DNA from: Herpomyces periplanetae
Taxonomy: Eukaryota; Ascomycota; Laboulbeniomycetes; Herpomycetales; Herpomycetaceae
Direction: 5' to 3'
DNA length: 64,000 bases
Assembly: GCA_009733715.1 (NCBI GenBank)
Contig: WMKJ01000059.1
Coordinates: 19,106 to 83,105 of the forward strand
In this document: in pieces, positions 1 through 12,262 of the stretch
How positions within the stretch are numbered: the stretch's first letter is position 1
Layout of the letters: every line of letters starts with the position of its first letter
Position numbers and translations under genes: made by a program
Notes under the pieces: model-generated
The model's database searches: none
What the model was told of the DNA's origin: nothing
The model's input: the letters and a program-made list of their open reading frames with translations, nothing else

Positions 1-186
1 ATTTGACAATTTAATGCATGGACGTGGCCTAAAGAAAGACGCGAAACAACGTAGTCTGGAGGATTTCGGTAAGTTTCTGAAATTTTGGTGGAATATCTTG
101 AGCTGTAGAGATTTACTAATGGGTGGTAATTTCATTTAGTGGTTTCACTTCAGCGGGTATCGACGCAGCACGAGAAAAGTGCTTAG
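1..186 (+). CDS. 3' end of an unidentified protein (partial)
   Basis: Only the last 37 codons are inside the window. An open frame from base 2 reads to a GTAAGT donor at 69. The intron (69-139) contains the branch site TACTAAT and ends TTTAG. The next exon continues in phase to TAG at 184-186, so the coding parts are 1-68 and 140-186. The C-terminal residues are charged (ending VSTQHEKSA) and I do not recognise the family. The gene converges on the NEO1 gene with 265 bp between the stops. The splice signals are good, which is the main reason for calling it; nothing upstream can be checked. Confidence 0.45.
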
Positions 187-451
187 TTAATTTAGAAACA
201 GTTACCAAGTTTACGAATTCAAGCTGTACATAATTGGAATTAGTAATTTTGACACGTTTATCTAGAAATAGTTGTTTAGTCATTCGTTGAGACGCAGGCG
301 GTGAATTGAGACGTATAGGAGAGATTAGAAATGAAGGCGACGATGTATAAGACTTGTCTAATGTTGATTGTGGAAAATAAGCAATAATTGAAATGATATA
401 TTTGTTCAATTAGAAAAATTTAGGTGAAAGCGAGGACAAACAGTTAATAAG

Positions 452-3400
452 TTAAAGAATGGAAGACGTGGTAGTGGGAGGTGAGGCACGAAGAATCTTT
501 TGGTGGCGGGTGGGACGATAAAGACGAGCAAACAACTTGAAAGATATGAGAGGCAATACAGTGAGAAGTAAAATTGTGAGTAAACGGGCAATGAATATCA
601 AAGGTAAAGTAGTTGACAGAGAGAAGGCAGGTAATGCCCAGGGGGGATCGGAAAAGTAACCAGCAGATACAAGGTAAGGCCAGGATAGAAAGTAGAAGAC
701 AGCAGAAGCAAGGAATGAGAGAAACATAGAGTAATGCCATGTAGATATGAAGTGAATAGCGAGGGTAGCGTACTGACAAAGAAGTAAGGCAGTATAAGCA
801 ATAGCCGTATTGTAAAGAGTTGCAAGGGTAGATGATAGTGGGGCAGAAGTGAGTAAATAAAGAGATAAATGGCAACCGAGCTGTATAATGAAAGATTGGT
901 AAAAGGCAAGGAGAATATAAGTGAGAAGAATAGAAGGAGATAGAGCAGAAATGAGACGAGAATCAGCATATAGTTCAGGATACTGTAGAGAAACGAGAGA
1001 AGTGACATCACGATCGAGAAGTAAATTAAAGATTGGAAACATGGTATACAGGGTAGCATAACCGACAAGTAACCAATTAGGAAAAAGAGCAGAAGCGGGG
1101 GGTGGTAAACGGGATGAGTTGGTAAAAGAAAGAATTAAGGAGTAAATAGCCTGACAGAAGGAAAAGATGATACCACGATGTATTATCGCGAGGGCAAGTT
1201 TAGCGGAACAACGATAAAAATTTCTACCATGCCACAAAATTAGACGAGTAACATGATGAAACTTAGTTAATGATATATCCGAAGCTAAGGAAGCCTGACA
1301 ACCTTCCTTACCGAGGATACCAAAGGATACATCAGCATTGCGAATCATAGAAACGTCATTACCGCCATCTCCAATACACGCTACCCGACATAGCGATGAC
1401 GTCAACGTAGAACTTCCAAGATGCCGACGAAGAAGATTAGTAATTTCGGCTTTCTGGTCCGGTGAGCATCGGGAAAATATCACGGCCGGAGGTTTAGTCA
1501 GAGTTTCAATGAAGGTGGAGGGGTTGTGGCTGAGCAGGAGGTTAAGCGAGGCACCGTCAATTATAAGATTTGAGTAACTGGCGGCAGAGTTGATTGATTT
1601 AACAATATTGTCGATTTCTTCCAGGGCCGTATGAGGATTAGAGATTTGAATATTTTCGATAACTTTGATGTTTGTGTTGCGTCGAATTAAACGGCAGTTT
1701 AGTCCCACGCAACGTGCAGTTTCAATTTTATCACCTGTTAACATCCAAATTTTTATGCCTGCATTTCGCAACATTTCAATGGACCATTTAACCTTTTCTT
1801 GCAAGTGATCTTCTACTCCAGTAACGCCTAATAATTCCAAATCTCGTTCAAGGTGCTTGGTTATTACTTCTTGACTTTTACTATCTCTATTCTCGTCAAG
1901 CGTTGCACACGCATAAGCGTATTTACGTGAAAATTCCTCATATTCTGACTCTGTTAAGTGCCGTCCGCCTATCACAAGCGTTCGCAATCCTTCACGTGCC
2001 ATATTCCCAGTTTCTTCGTCTAACCAATCACTTTTCCTAACATAATTTTGCATGACGTTATCGGCTCCTTTAAGCAAGAACCAAATACCACTGTTATTAT
2101 CGTTAACTTTACTTTCTCCTTTATAATGGTTTCCAGAAAACTTGAATACGGGTGCTTCGGTGTTAACCTTTCCAACTCGTTTAACTCGTGCGATAATTCC
2201 CATCCGTTTCCGTTCTGATGTAAAGGGAAATATACGCAATACTTGAACTTCAATAACTTCTTCGTTACTGTCAACACTTTTTAACCGCATTCTATCCCGA
2301 TCACGGTATGCCAAACGGAGTCCAACTTGTTCACACCATCGTACAATTGCTATCTCATCGGGCGATGATGCTTGATAGGTTTGTCCATCCCCATGGTTTC
2401 CCTCAATCTCACCCGTCGGTGTAACGTTGTGACAAATTGCCAGCGTAACAACCAAGTCTTGAATTTTGCTAGCTATATCACGACGCATTCGATTACCCTC
2501 ACCAGCTTTTTCACAGTTACCAAACCCTTGCTTAATATAAGCGGCTACTTCATCCATAGTATCATTGGCGTAGGACATACTGCCAATGTGAATTTTTTTC
2601 AACTCCATCTCATTCATAGTTAGCGTGCCCGTTTTATCGCATAAGAGATACTCTATACATCCTAATTCTTCTGCAATTGAACTTGAGCGAACCTTAGTAC
2701 CGGGTATACATTTATCATGTTCGATTAGCCATGTATACACTGATTTGGCCATGTCAACATTTACACGCAACGATACGGGAACTATAGTAGAAAATAATAT
2801 CAAGTATCGCACAACGGCAACCCACCAATTGCGTGTCGATCCTAGGCTACCACTAGCAATTTCTTCTTCAAATCCGTTAATCGCGACTAATGCTATCGAC
2901 AGCCCCAATGTTAGGCCACAGAGAATCATAGACATAACATTTAACTGAGACTCGTATAAACTGGTTTTAAATCGACTTTTACTAGTCGATAATGCCGTCC
3001 TAGTTTCTTTGCCTGTGTATACCACGACAGCGTAGACGAGACCGGCTGATGCAACAACTGTGTTGGCCCACATACTATTTTCCACCGTCAGTGCAGTGAC
3101 CTGTTCTTCTAATTCACCTTCAACTTCACGAACCAGGCCTTCATCTTCGTCTGGGGTACCCGAATATTGGGACCAATTAGCCTCAGATTGAGACTTGGTG
3201 TAAACCGCGCGACCCACAAATGAGTAAAAATCCGCTCGAGGATGGTTTGCTAAAATTTTAAGATTGGCAAATTCATGCAAAGGCAAGCTTTGTGATATCG
3301 GTGATGCTTGCCGAAGCTTCCAATCCGTTTCCCCGTCCAGTTGATCAGTACGTATAAATGTATCCGGAGACGATTGACGTTTCTTTAAATCATCATGAGA

Positions 3401-4714
3401 TGTCAGGCTTTTATGATTCTCATCTCCATCATTTTCATCAGAGAATAAATTTATAAGGCCCGATGATTGTGCATGCTGGATATTTTTATCGACTTTTTGA
3501 CTGTCTGATGATTTATCATCAGGTGAAACACATTTAAGAATAACAGTATCTGCGGGCACCCGTTGGTTTTTACCAAGTAAGAGAACATCACCTACTCTAA
3601 GGTTTCTCGACGATTTAACATTAATGTCAATGTTGCCTTGATCAATTTCAGCCTTGAGATCGGCGGGTAATCGAGAATCGTTCCGTGCCACCTGACGTAC
3701 TGCGCTGGATTCTTTTGGTAAATAGTGTGACGTTGCAAATCTGTGAGTGGATGGTATATTTCCATTTATAAAGGGGAAGCTAAGAACGGTGAAAAGTTCA
3801 GAATTGGCTTCAGTATCACGTTTCCGTCGGGTAATATCGTCAAGAGCTTCCTTGCCGATGGATATACAGAGAACAAAAGCAAGAGGTGCAATATAAGTGG
3901 ATAAAAAACCTATACGAAGGGCTGGAATCGCTTGAGACAAGGCTACCAGAAGAAAGTAGAGGTTGAAGAAGGATGAAAATTCATTGAATAACATTTTGGG
4001 TAAAAAGGTCCAGATGGTATATTTTGCATTTGAAATGACATTCCGAGTGTATCGAACAGGTTGTGAGCGACCCACGAGAATGACGCGAGACGGGGGAGTT
4101 CTAACGGTTTTGCGAAAGTGGGGTAATCGAAGTTTGCGAAACCTGGACCAGAAGTTGTGACCGCGATACGCCGTGGAGGGTTGTTGACGATGTGAATAAT
4201 TAGATGGGAAATGTTGAGAAGAACTGATAGGTTCAAAGGAGGAATCTCCGTTCGCCTTGTGAGAATCACTGTCAATTTCATTGATATTAATCGTATTATT
4301 TTCGGAAAGATTTGAAGATGAAGACATATTAGATGCTTTGTTTAACGCATGGTATGCCCTTTCATGATTGATTGTGGAAGGGAGCTTGGTGCCGCGAAGT
4401 CTACGGAGAGGTATTCGATCGGTTAAATTATCCAGGTTGAATTTGTAACGTGTGGCATCACGCAGGCTATTTGAGAGGGAGAATGGCCTAGCTGACGTGA
4501 CAAAATTAGTCGCTCCTAATCCATTTAGGTCAGCTTCCGTGTCGAGCACAAGGTCAGATGCTGAGTCGGAGTCGGATGATACATCGTCAATGCTTTTAAC
4601 ATTTATAGACTCATTTAACGGAAAGTGGGTAGTGGACGTGGTTGCGCCATTCATTTGAGACGTAGACTCAGTTGAAGGAAAATTTAATGGTGATGATTTA
4701 TCGTGTATAGCCAT
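452..4714 (-). CDS. neo1: P4-ATPase phospholipid flippase, Neo1/ATP9 type
   Basis: This is a flippase that moves aminophospholipids to the cytosolic leaflet in Golgi and endosomal membranes. The frame has no introns and encodes 1420 residues from the ATG at 4714; the longer frame opens with GTG at 4741. Visible motifs are the P4 actuator signature DGETDWK (about residues 460-466, with the Trp-Lys form seen in the Neo1/ATP9 branch), the phosphorylation motif DKTGTLT with the acceptor Asp at about 693, and GDGGNDVSMI near 1115. A hydrophobic C-terminal third fits the last membrane helices. The family is usually about 1050-1150 residues; the excess is a disordered N-terminus (about 200 residues) and an acidic Ser/Asp-rich insert (about 392-455) just before DGETDWK. 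Neo1 proteins act without a CDC50 partner, which is family knowledge. The gene is divergent from SEC16. Confidence 0.92.
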   Translation of the reverse strand: MAIHDKSSPLNFPSTESTSQMNGATTSTTHFPLNESINVKSIDDVSSDSDSASDLVLDTEADLNGLGATNFVTSARPFSLSNSLRDATRYKFNLDNLTDRIPLRRLRGTKLPSTINHERAYHALNKASNMSSSSNLSENNTININEIDSDSHKANGDSSFEPISSSQHFPSNYSHRQQPSTAYRGHNFWSRFRKLRLPHFRKTVRTPPSRVILVGRSQPVRYTRNVISNAKYTIWTFLPKMLFNEFSSFFNLYFLLVALSQAIPALRIGFLSTYIAPLAFVLCISIGKEALDDITRRKRDTEANSELFTVLSFPFINGNIPSTHRFATSHYLPKESSAVRQVARNDSRLPADLKAEIDQGNIDINVKSSRNLRVGDVLLLGKNQRVPADTVILKCVSPDDKSSDSQKVDKNIQHAQSSGLINLFSDENDGDENHKSLTSHDDLKKRQSSPDTFIRTDQLDGETDWKLRQASPISQSLPLHEFANLKILANHPRADFYSFVGRAVYTKSQSEANWSQYSGTPDEDEGLVREVEGELEEQVTALTVENSMWANTVVASAGLVYAVVVYTGKETRTALSTSKSRFKTSLYESQLNVMSMILCGLTLGLSIALVAINGFEEEIASGSLGSTRNWWVAVVRYLILFSTIVPVSLRVNVDMAKSVYTWLIEHDKCIPGTKVRSSSIAEELGCIEYLLCDKTGTLTMNEMELKKIHIGSMSYANDTMDEVAAYIKQGFGNCEKAGEGNRMRRDIASKIQDLVVTLAICHNVTPTGEIEGNHGDGQTYQASSPDEIAIVRWCEQVGLRLAYRDRDRMRLKSVDSNEEVIEVQVLRIFPFTSERKRMGIIARVKRVGKVNTEAPVFKFSGNHYKGESKVNDNNSGIWFLLKGADNVMQNYVRKSDWLDEETGNMAREGLRTLVIGGRHLTESEYEEFSRKYAYACATLDENRDSKSQEVITKHLERDLELLGVTGVEDHLQEKVKWSIEMLRNAGIKIWMLTGDKIETARCVGLNCRLIRRNTNIKVIENIQISNPHTALEEIDNIVKSINSAASYSNLIIDGASLNLLLSHNPSTFIETLTKPPAVIFSRCSPDQKAEITNLLRRHLGSSTLTSSLCRVACIGDGGNDVSMIRNADVSFGILGKEGCQASLASDISLTKFHHVTRLILWHGRNFYRCSAKLALAIIHRGIIFSFCQAIYSLILSFTNSSRLPPPASALFPNWLLVGYATLYTMFPIFNLLLDRDVTSLVSLQYPELYADSRLISALSPSILLTYILLAFYQSFIIQLGCHLSLYLLTSAPLSSTLATLYNTAIAYTALLLCQYATLAIHFISTWHYSMFLSFLASAVFYFLSWPYLVSAGYFSDPPWALPAFSLSTTLPLIFIARLLTILLLTVLPLISFKLFARLYRPTRHQKILRASPPTTTSSIL

Positions 4715-5950
4715 GAGAAGCAATACATGCAAGCACGACACTACAGAAAGGGGTATAGAGAACGCGTAATATTAAGCACTACGGGACTTTATTCTGTGAA
4801 ATCAAAAACTTGGGTCTCGTAATTTGGGTGCGTGGATATGTACTTTTTCCTTGAATATTCCATGAACGAGTAAAGGATTAGTTATAAAATTTGTGTGTAA
4901 ACTTCCCATATAATCCTTGGTTAGTGCAAAATTCGGTAAATTTAGTTTAACAATTAAACTAACTCGATGCCAAACTATTTTACAAGGCAAGTTCAATGAT
5001 AAAGTATGTCATGAGAACCCGTGAACTGACTAGAAATGAAATTTTCATGACATAGTATGGGTAAGTTAACGATTATCATCGAATGAACTAAGACTATACG
5101 CTACAGTAAGGCAAAGTAACTTGAATGGAAACAGAACTAGACGAGACGAAAAAGTGGAATAGATGAAGACGAGACGGAACGGACCCACTGGGCTACATGT
5201 GAAAGGACGGAAGAGATGGAGAAGTTAAGACGAGACGATTCATCCTATCAAACATCTGACTCAACATCGGCCATACCTTCCTCCGATTCCTGCTTCAAAC
5301 CATGCCACCGCCACAGAATATGTGGCACAACACATTCCAAGGAAGATTCTACTTACAGCAACACTACGCACTCGCCACATCCCAGCCACGGGCACAGGAA
5401 AATGATTACGTAATTAGAGGAACACGTGGACTGAAATGGAGATTGTTCGGGGCAGCTTTTAATAATTATCCGTGACTAGTGGCCTAACGGTGCTGGACAT
5501 GTGACGCAGACTATGCAGATGGGGAAGGGATTAACAATTTATCCGTTGGTTGCCACGTTTCCGCGTGCAGGTGAAAGGGTTAAAATTTGCCAGCAATTCC
5601 ATCACTTCAACACGTTTATTTCATCCACCTGCTTCTCCTCGACATTCTTTTCCTACTAACTTGATCAACTTGTTCATCTTTTTCTTTGAATTGAGTATTT
5701 CGGCCTTGTTATCTCGGATTCCTCGCGTTAACGCGCTATACATATTTGAATTGTGCAATTTTGCTTCTTTTGGCCAATTTTACTCTTCTTTCACTACTCC
5801 TATCACTCTATTAACCCTTACCTTTTTTGGTTCCATCGTCTATCGTCTTACGTTGCTTTTTACTCAGAAAGTTTACTTTGACGTTATCACTTTCTCTCTA
5901 CATTGGGTGTGCGTGTACATGCTAACTAACCATCCGTTATCATCATCGTC
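4715..5950. promoter_or_regulatory. Divergent promoter region between NEO1 and SEC16
   Basis: No coding gene is seen in these 1.24 kb. The left part is A/G-rich on the + strand and carries three exact copies of AGACGAGACG between 5139 and 5237. ACGCGT lies at about 4763, close to the NEO1 start, and CACGTG at 5423-5428. From about 5530 to 5950 the + strand is pyrimidine-rich, as in the presumed 5' leaders of other genes here. A frame over 5550-5954 has no ATG at its start and is taken as SEC16 leader. Confidence 0.5.
5139..5237 (+). repeat. Three copies of the 10-mer AGACGAGACG
   Basis: Exact copies lie at 5139-5148, 5167-5176 and 5228-5237, all in the same orientation. The same 10-mer also occurs at 46642, 46667 and 57084 (+) and at 16349 (-), always outside genes. 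Its role is unknown; a transcription-factor site or the relic of a dispersed repeat are both possible. Confidence 0.6.
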
Positions 5951-8900
5951 ATGAACCCAACCTCACCTCCCCTTCCTCCTCACGCTTCCCCTAACTCAAT
6001 GAACGATTCAGCAAAATTTTCTAATTCAATTCCTCCCCTGGATCCTTCAGATCCTTCTGGTAATCTGGATATAACTTATACTCCACCACATTTGCAGCAT
6101 CAAACCCACGGAAATTCTCTACTCCCAAACTCTCACGTTTATTTGTCTAATCCGGATCCTCATTCTTCCTCTGCTAATCAATCATCTACAATGCCCGATA
6201 GTATCGTTACTTCTTCCACAAGCGTTACGCGGTCTGGTCCTGGCTCAGTTCATCTTAAATCGCGTATTGAACCAATTTCCCGTGCCCCTCCTACATCATT
6301 TACTTCCGGCTCTGTAATGATGGCTTCGTCTTCTCCAGTTACCCGCTCCCCATCTTTGCAAATGTCGCCCGATGGGACTCATGACCCATCCTCCCACCAA
6401 TCTCCTGTTCATCCAGGGAATTTCTCTTTTCAATCCTGGAGTCAACCTCCATTCGATAAAACTGATTCGCCGCATGTTCCCGTCGCCACGTCTACTTACA
6501 ATGAATCTTCTGCTACTGGATTGAAAGATGAGCCTCGTGAAAACCAACCTTCCTTATCAGACTCTTCAACTCATATGTTTCCTTCTACTATCAACCATAC
6601 CAATACCTCAACTGCTACTGAATGGTCCGATAGAATTTTTCACACATCTAATTCACCTCTTGATCACGAGAAAACTAATCATTCATTCGACTTCGGATCA
6701 CCCCAAGATAATGTCAATTTTTTCAACATTTCGTCAGCTACTGACCCCGTTTTTGCCCCTGATCTAAGAAGTCAAGATGATGCTCCCAATGATGAATTTA
6801 CTGATAATGATGTTTTAGAATCTTGGAAAGCTGCTTTCTCTAATGACGCCTCACTACTTGACGAAGATGAGTATGAATCGGAACGAACTTATAATAATGA
6901 AAAATTAGGAGAAGACGAACCAACACTGACGGCCGAATATGTCAATGATGAAGTCACATTTGTTTTTGATGATGGTGAGGGTTTTCTGGAAGATACGCTT
7001 GATGAGAACTGTATGGATTCTGTAGTAAATTCCTCTTCATCGCCCTGTGAACGTGAAAAGGAATCGGAAGCGCCTTGCTATGCTTCCAATGACCAGACTC
7101 CATCAATCCTGGATCAGACGAGTGCCTCCTATATGTTCCAACCGCCGGGGGTTGGTAGTAACTACTCGCCTTCTTATGTGCAGTCAATTTCTAATTACGG
7201 ACCATATGCTGCATCTGTGATGCAACCTGTTAGCGCACCAAAACCGGTTGAGAGCTCTGTGGATAAGCCAAAGGAAGGGTATCAGTTAGCCTTTGATTTA
7301 CCTCCTGATATTGATGTTCGTCCCCGACGACGTGTGACAGCGCCGTTCGGGTCTACGTACTCTTCACACGCACCTGTTCCCAGTCCCACTCACCAGTCAG
7401 ATTTAAAATTTAATTTATCATCCCAATCACCGGGGCCAAGTTCCCCAGCGTTCAATACTCTTGGGAAGACGACAACAACTGCTACAGGGTTCAATACTGA
7501 ACCGCTCCGCAAGGACTTTTTTGAGGATTTACCGGATTTGATTCGGCCACGGCCAGCTAGTGTAAGACCCCATGCGAACCCATACGCCGCACCACCCAGG
7601 TCGATGACTCGTTCCACTGTTCCGCCGCCTCCTCCTTCACAGCCAATGCAAGATGATATACAAGAAATTCCATCAATTAGTATGGGTTCTGTACGTGAGG
7701 ACGTTGGTGTAACACCAGTTAGTTGTGGGCCTTCGTCCCAATCAACACCACCACCACCTCCGCCGCATTATTCTCACACAACCCAACCGACAAAGCCTCC
7801 ATCTAATAGATACTCCCCCGTACCGGCAGCTTCTACGAGTTCAGATGCCAACGAGCTTACGTCCGTAGCAGGTGCTGGTATCAGGAGTTTTGCTCCTGCA
7901 GGAGCTTTACGCTCAAATGCTTTACCATACGCACCACGTACATCAAGTCCGTTAGTGAATTCAACTCGTGAACCAAGCGTTCAGCCGGTTGCTGTGAACC
8001 AGGCCAATTTGCGTGGTTCATCGTATCAACCAAATGATCACGTTACACGTAAGACGCCACCATCGGCGCCTTTACCTGCTCCTTCCGCGACTGTGCCCCA
8101 AGGCAATGATGAAACGGGTAAACCTATGTTGAAACGGGCCACAAGTAACTATTCAGCATCGTCTCGACCTTTGGGTAGTGTGAGGAATTCGTCGCCGCGC
8201 TATGAGCCTGTCGCAGGTGCAACGGTTAATGAAGCTTCATCTACAAAGGTTGATTTTGTTCCACCGCAAGACGAACGGGCAGCTGATCCGTTTGAACGAT
8301 GGAAAGGATGCCCTCTAATCAACTGGGGTAGCAATGGGAATGTATTACTGTATTTTCCTGATCGTATACCGCAGTATTTACCGGGGAATAAAACAGCATC
8401 ACTTAAATGTGTCCCGGGTGATATGAAGATTGTTCCAACTAGTTCTATTATTCCATTGTCGGAACGAGTTGATAAATTTCCTGGCCCATTGAAGAAAAAC
8501 AAACGAAAAGATGTTCTCGCGTGGCTTCAGAATGGTATTAAAGAAATTGAAGACATGTTGGAGCAACAGAGTAATAATCCTGACCGGGCGAAGTTAATAT
8601 GGGAAAAATTGTTACTTTGGAAAGTTTTGGAACTTTTAGTTGAAAATGAGGGTGTATTGGAGGGATCCCCAAAGGTTGATCAGGGAGTTCACAAAATTCT
8701 GTCGTTGAAATTGGATCTTTTTAGTCAAGAGATGAGGGTTCACGAGCCAGTATCTAAACGGGATAATCAAGAGTTAAGTGGGAATCCTCAGTGTCTTAAG
8801 GCAATTAGAGATTGTTTATCGACTGGAGATCATAATAAAGCAGTCTGGCAAGCGGTTGATCAAGGGCTATGGGGTCACGCTATGATTCTATCATGCACAT

Positions 8901-11253
8901 TGAGTCGAAATATTTGGAAACAAGTTGTGCAAGAATTTGTGCGCAAAGAAATTAAGTCTACGGGAACGGGGAATGAAGCTTTAGCCATGTTATATGAAAC
9001 ATTAATTGGCAATTGGGAAGAAAGTGTTGATCAGTTAGTTCCAGCATCAGCCAGGGCAGGATTCCGCATGGTTAGCAAAAATCATGATGATTTGAACATG
9101 GAAATTAATGACGATAAAACTTTGGCCGGCCTAGATAAATGGCAAGAAAGTCTGTTACTGTTAATGAGCAATCGGACACCCGGTGATAATCAATCAATGC
9201 GATTCCTCGGAAGGTTACTTAAAAGCTATTCTCGAATTTCAGCAGCTCACGTTTGCTTTTTGTTTGCCCGTCCTGTAACAGTAATATCTGGAATTGAAGA
9301 TTTCGAAGCGGACATTAGTTTATTGGGTATTGATCCAACATTGTATGGTGGCGATACTCATGCAGAAAGTGAGATAGAATCAATTCTTCTAACGGAAGTA
9401 CTGGAATTCGCGTTATCCTTGAACTCTCCAGGCGTCTGTTTACCACATCTGGCTGGGTACAAGCTTTATCATGCATATTTACTCGCGCAATCGGGAAAAG
9501 TATCGGAGGCTCAACTTTATGTTGAAGCTATCACAGCACAAATACAGAGCAAACCTAAAACGTCAGTTTACTATAATTCTACACTTTTATCGAAATTGGA
9601 CGATTTGGCGAAGTTAGTCTCGGCCTCTTCATCGGAAGATTCTATATCTTCCTGGTTAACCCGGCCTAATGTTGACAAGGTTTCAGAGTCTGTCTGGAAT
9701 AAGTTGGCAACTTTTGTTACTGGAGAGGAGGAAGATTATCGAAAACCTTCACCCGTCTGTTCAGGGCCATTTGCCAATGTCACAAGTAACACATTAACCA
9801 TTAGCCGTAGATCGTCACAAGTCGATGTTCGCACGGCTAGTCAACGGTATGATGTTAATATCACATCTGGTCACTTACCACATGTATCTGGCTCTGTTGG
9901 ATATTCGAGTTCACGATATACACCCGTTAACTATTCGTCTGATACGGCTAATACATTTTCTCAGGAAAACTCACTTGATTCGGCCCAACCAGTGCCTGTT
10001 TCAGCTCCGTTGGCTTCTCCGCATTATTCCGCAGTTAACTCATCGTCTGGTCAAGCTGACTGGAATAATTTTAATACGTGTCAGTTCGGGCCGTATCAAA
10101 GTCAACATGGTCAAGCACATTCTCAAGATTTTACTTCGGGCTCACATGATAATGATAAGAATATATCTAGTAATGCCCCTAATAGTTCGAGGACCACTGA
10201 AGCTGGGGATACTTTATTGCGTTATAGACCTCAGTGTGATACATCTGACCCAAGTGAAGTGCAACAGGAAAGTAATCCCCAATATGGCTATGGGACCTGG
10301 AATGAAAATGAAATTGAACAAAATCAGTCTACATACATTCCTCCGGTGTTCAGCCATAAATTAGATGGAGATTTGGGAAGAAATGATGATGAGATTGGTG
10401 CGGGGAGTACTTTGAATCAGAAGGGGAATTCGAGTGCAGATGATAAAGTTGAAGGACAAGACAAGCCACAGAGAAAAAACCGGTATTTTGTTGATGACAG
10501 TGATGATGACTTAGTTTTACGAGCGAGAAATTTAATGTTGAACGACAAAAATATTACGACAAACACATCGGATAGCTCATCTACCCGTCCATCGGAGAGT
10601 GAAGGTAAGATTAAAAAGGTTATTGAAAATGAAATAGTACTAAATTGGGGGATAATTTAGATAAACGTTCCACAGGGGGAAATACTCAGGCTAAGAGTTC
10701 TTCATGGTTTGGCAGTTGGTTCAAAAAGGATGCTAGTGGATCCACCGGTGGGGGTGGTACTGGACCAATTAAGGCTAAACTCGGAGAACAGAATTCCTTC
10801 TTTTACGATACAGAGCTTAAAAAATGGGTAAACCGGAATCAGTCGTCAACACCGGCTAGTGATGCACCGACACCACCACCGCCTCCTCCAAGGCAAGCTC
10901 CACCACCTAAACCAAAGACGATAAATGCTAATGTTCAGACGGACGGAATTAATTCTCAACCAGGAGATTTGCCGGTTCCATCATCGTCTGTGCCATTGTT
11001 ATCAAAATCGGAGACTGTATCCATAAGTGTTGATAGTACAGCGAAGACAGGGAATGAAAATGGTGGATCCCAAGGCGGTACGACATTGACAATGGCTCGG
11101 TCTAGTGATTGTAAAACTGGTGATGACCTTCTGGATGAATTGATTTCACCTCGAGGACAAGGCCGAACTAAGGTGGGTGGTTCTGGTAAGGGTACACTTC
11201 GAAGCAAACGGCGGGCGGACCGTTACGTGGATGTTATGGCTCAGAATATGTGA
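5951..11253 (+). CDS. sec16: COPII coat assembly scaffold Sec16
   Basis: Sec16 organises ER exit sites and scaffolds COPII coat components. The coding parts are 5951-10604 and 10661-11253 (1748 residues). The 56-bp intron (10605-10660) starts GTAAGA, carries TACTAAA and ends TTTAG; splicing restores the frame at a split Asp codon. The first 770 residues are disordered and Ser/Pro/Asn-rich with acidic patches. The central conserved domain starts near residue 778 (DPFERWKGCPL) and contains the typical PG-D-MKIVP segment. The helical ACE1 region follows at about 950-1250. The C-terminal conserved motif GPIKAKLGE...FFYD...KKWVN lies at about 1586-1612 in exon 2, which confirms the splice. Poly-Pro runs occur near 560-610 and 1625. 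The coding strand shifts from C/T-rich at the start to G/A-rich at the end. Confidence 0.93.
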
Positions 11254-12262
11254 AGATGTATAGAATAATGGTGGACTGTATGGTTAGTGAATGAATTGTT
11301 TATGGTTTGTTGTGCCCTAAACCTTACGATAAAGGTAAAGTGGGGGTTTAGCTGTGCTAAGGTGATGGTTTTTATTGTTTATTATGCGTTACGCTTAATT
11401 TTCATACCATTATCATCATTGTTTGGGATGATCAAATGATTTTATGTTGTATCGTGGTATTTTCTCAGTTCTGTGGCATGTTACCATGAAAAATTTCTTC
11501 GCTACTCTGTACTATATAATTCGAAACGTTTCGCCAGTATACTGCCATACAAGTAAATGATCAATTTATAGGACAAGCTGAGGAGCTTGTTTGGCATTAA
11601 CTGGCAATGCTATCGTCTAGTACATAATTTATCTTTTTGGGTAGTGATTGTATCGATGAGGGTGTCAATAAGTTAGATGATGATAGTTATGTCAAATTTC
11701 ATAGTAGGAAATAATTATGAAGGATCGGCTCATGCATGAAATAACGATTAAAGTTAGTTGAAGGGATAAAAGTTTAGGGATCACTTTTCACGTTTATTAT
11801 TGGATGAAGGTGATAATACCTGTAAAATTCAAAGTATTGGGATCAATTACATGATAGAACATCACAGTATGACCATTTCTTCATTCTCCCGCTATCACGA
11901 TTCTCGACACGAGCAACCTAATGACGTCATATACAGAACCGGAATTTTGCCGGCGCGTACACGTGACGGGCTGAGTCAGTGGTTATGTAAGCTATGAGGA
12001 TGGGAAGAATGGATGAGGAATTGGCGGGGGGAGGACGAGGGCACTAAGTTGACGAGGTTTTGGATGGATGATATAGTTAAATAGACAAGTTGTGGAAGAG
12101 TGTACATGTTCAATTTACTGGGGGATTTTTGCAAGGGGTTTTTATCGGAGTAGAGAGAAATTTTAGCAGGTAAAATATAACGGAAAGGCTTAGTCGCGTG
12201 GGCGTGTCGGCTAGTGGATACGCGCAGGAATTGAAAGTAAATTTTTAGGATTTCCTGACAAT
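11254..12262. other. Spacer SEC16-CCT7 with a CRE-like palindrome
   Basis: The 1.0 kb holds the SEC16 3' flank and the CCT7 promoter. A perfect ATGACGTCAT lies at 11921-11930, about 330 bp upstream of the CCT7 start, followed by CACGTG at about 11950. The short open frames on both strands show no protein-like composition. No other feature was seen. Confidence 0.45.
11921..11930. promoter_or_regulatory. CRE/ATF-type palindrome ATGACGTCAT
   Basis: The sequence is a perfect palindrome containing TGACGTCA, the consensus site for ATF/CREB-type bZIP factors. It lies 333 bp upstream of the CCT7 ATG. A regulatory role is inferred only from the motif and its position. Confidence 0.35.

Noticed and set aside
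1397-1404. TGACGTCA inside NEO1
   Set aside because: It is within coding sequence and explained by codons; no reason to call a regulatory site.
5550-5954. 134-codon plus-strand frame before SEC16
   Set aside because: It opens with TTG, has no early ATG and reflects the pyrimidine-rich leader; no domain is visible.
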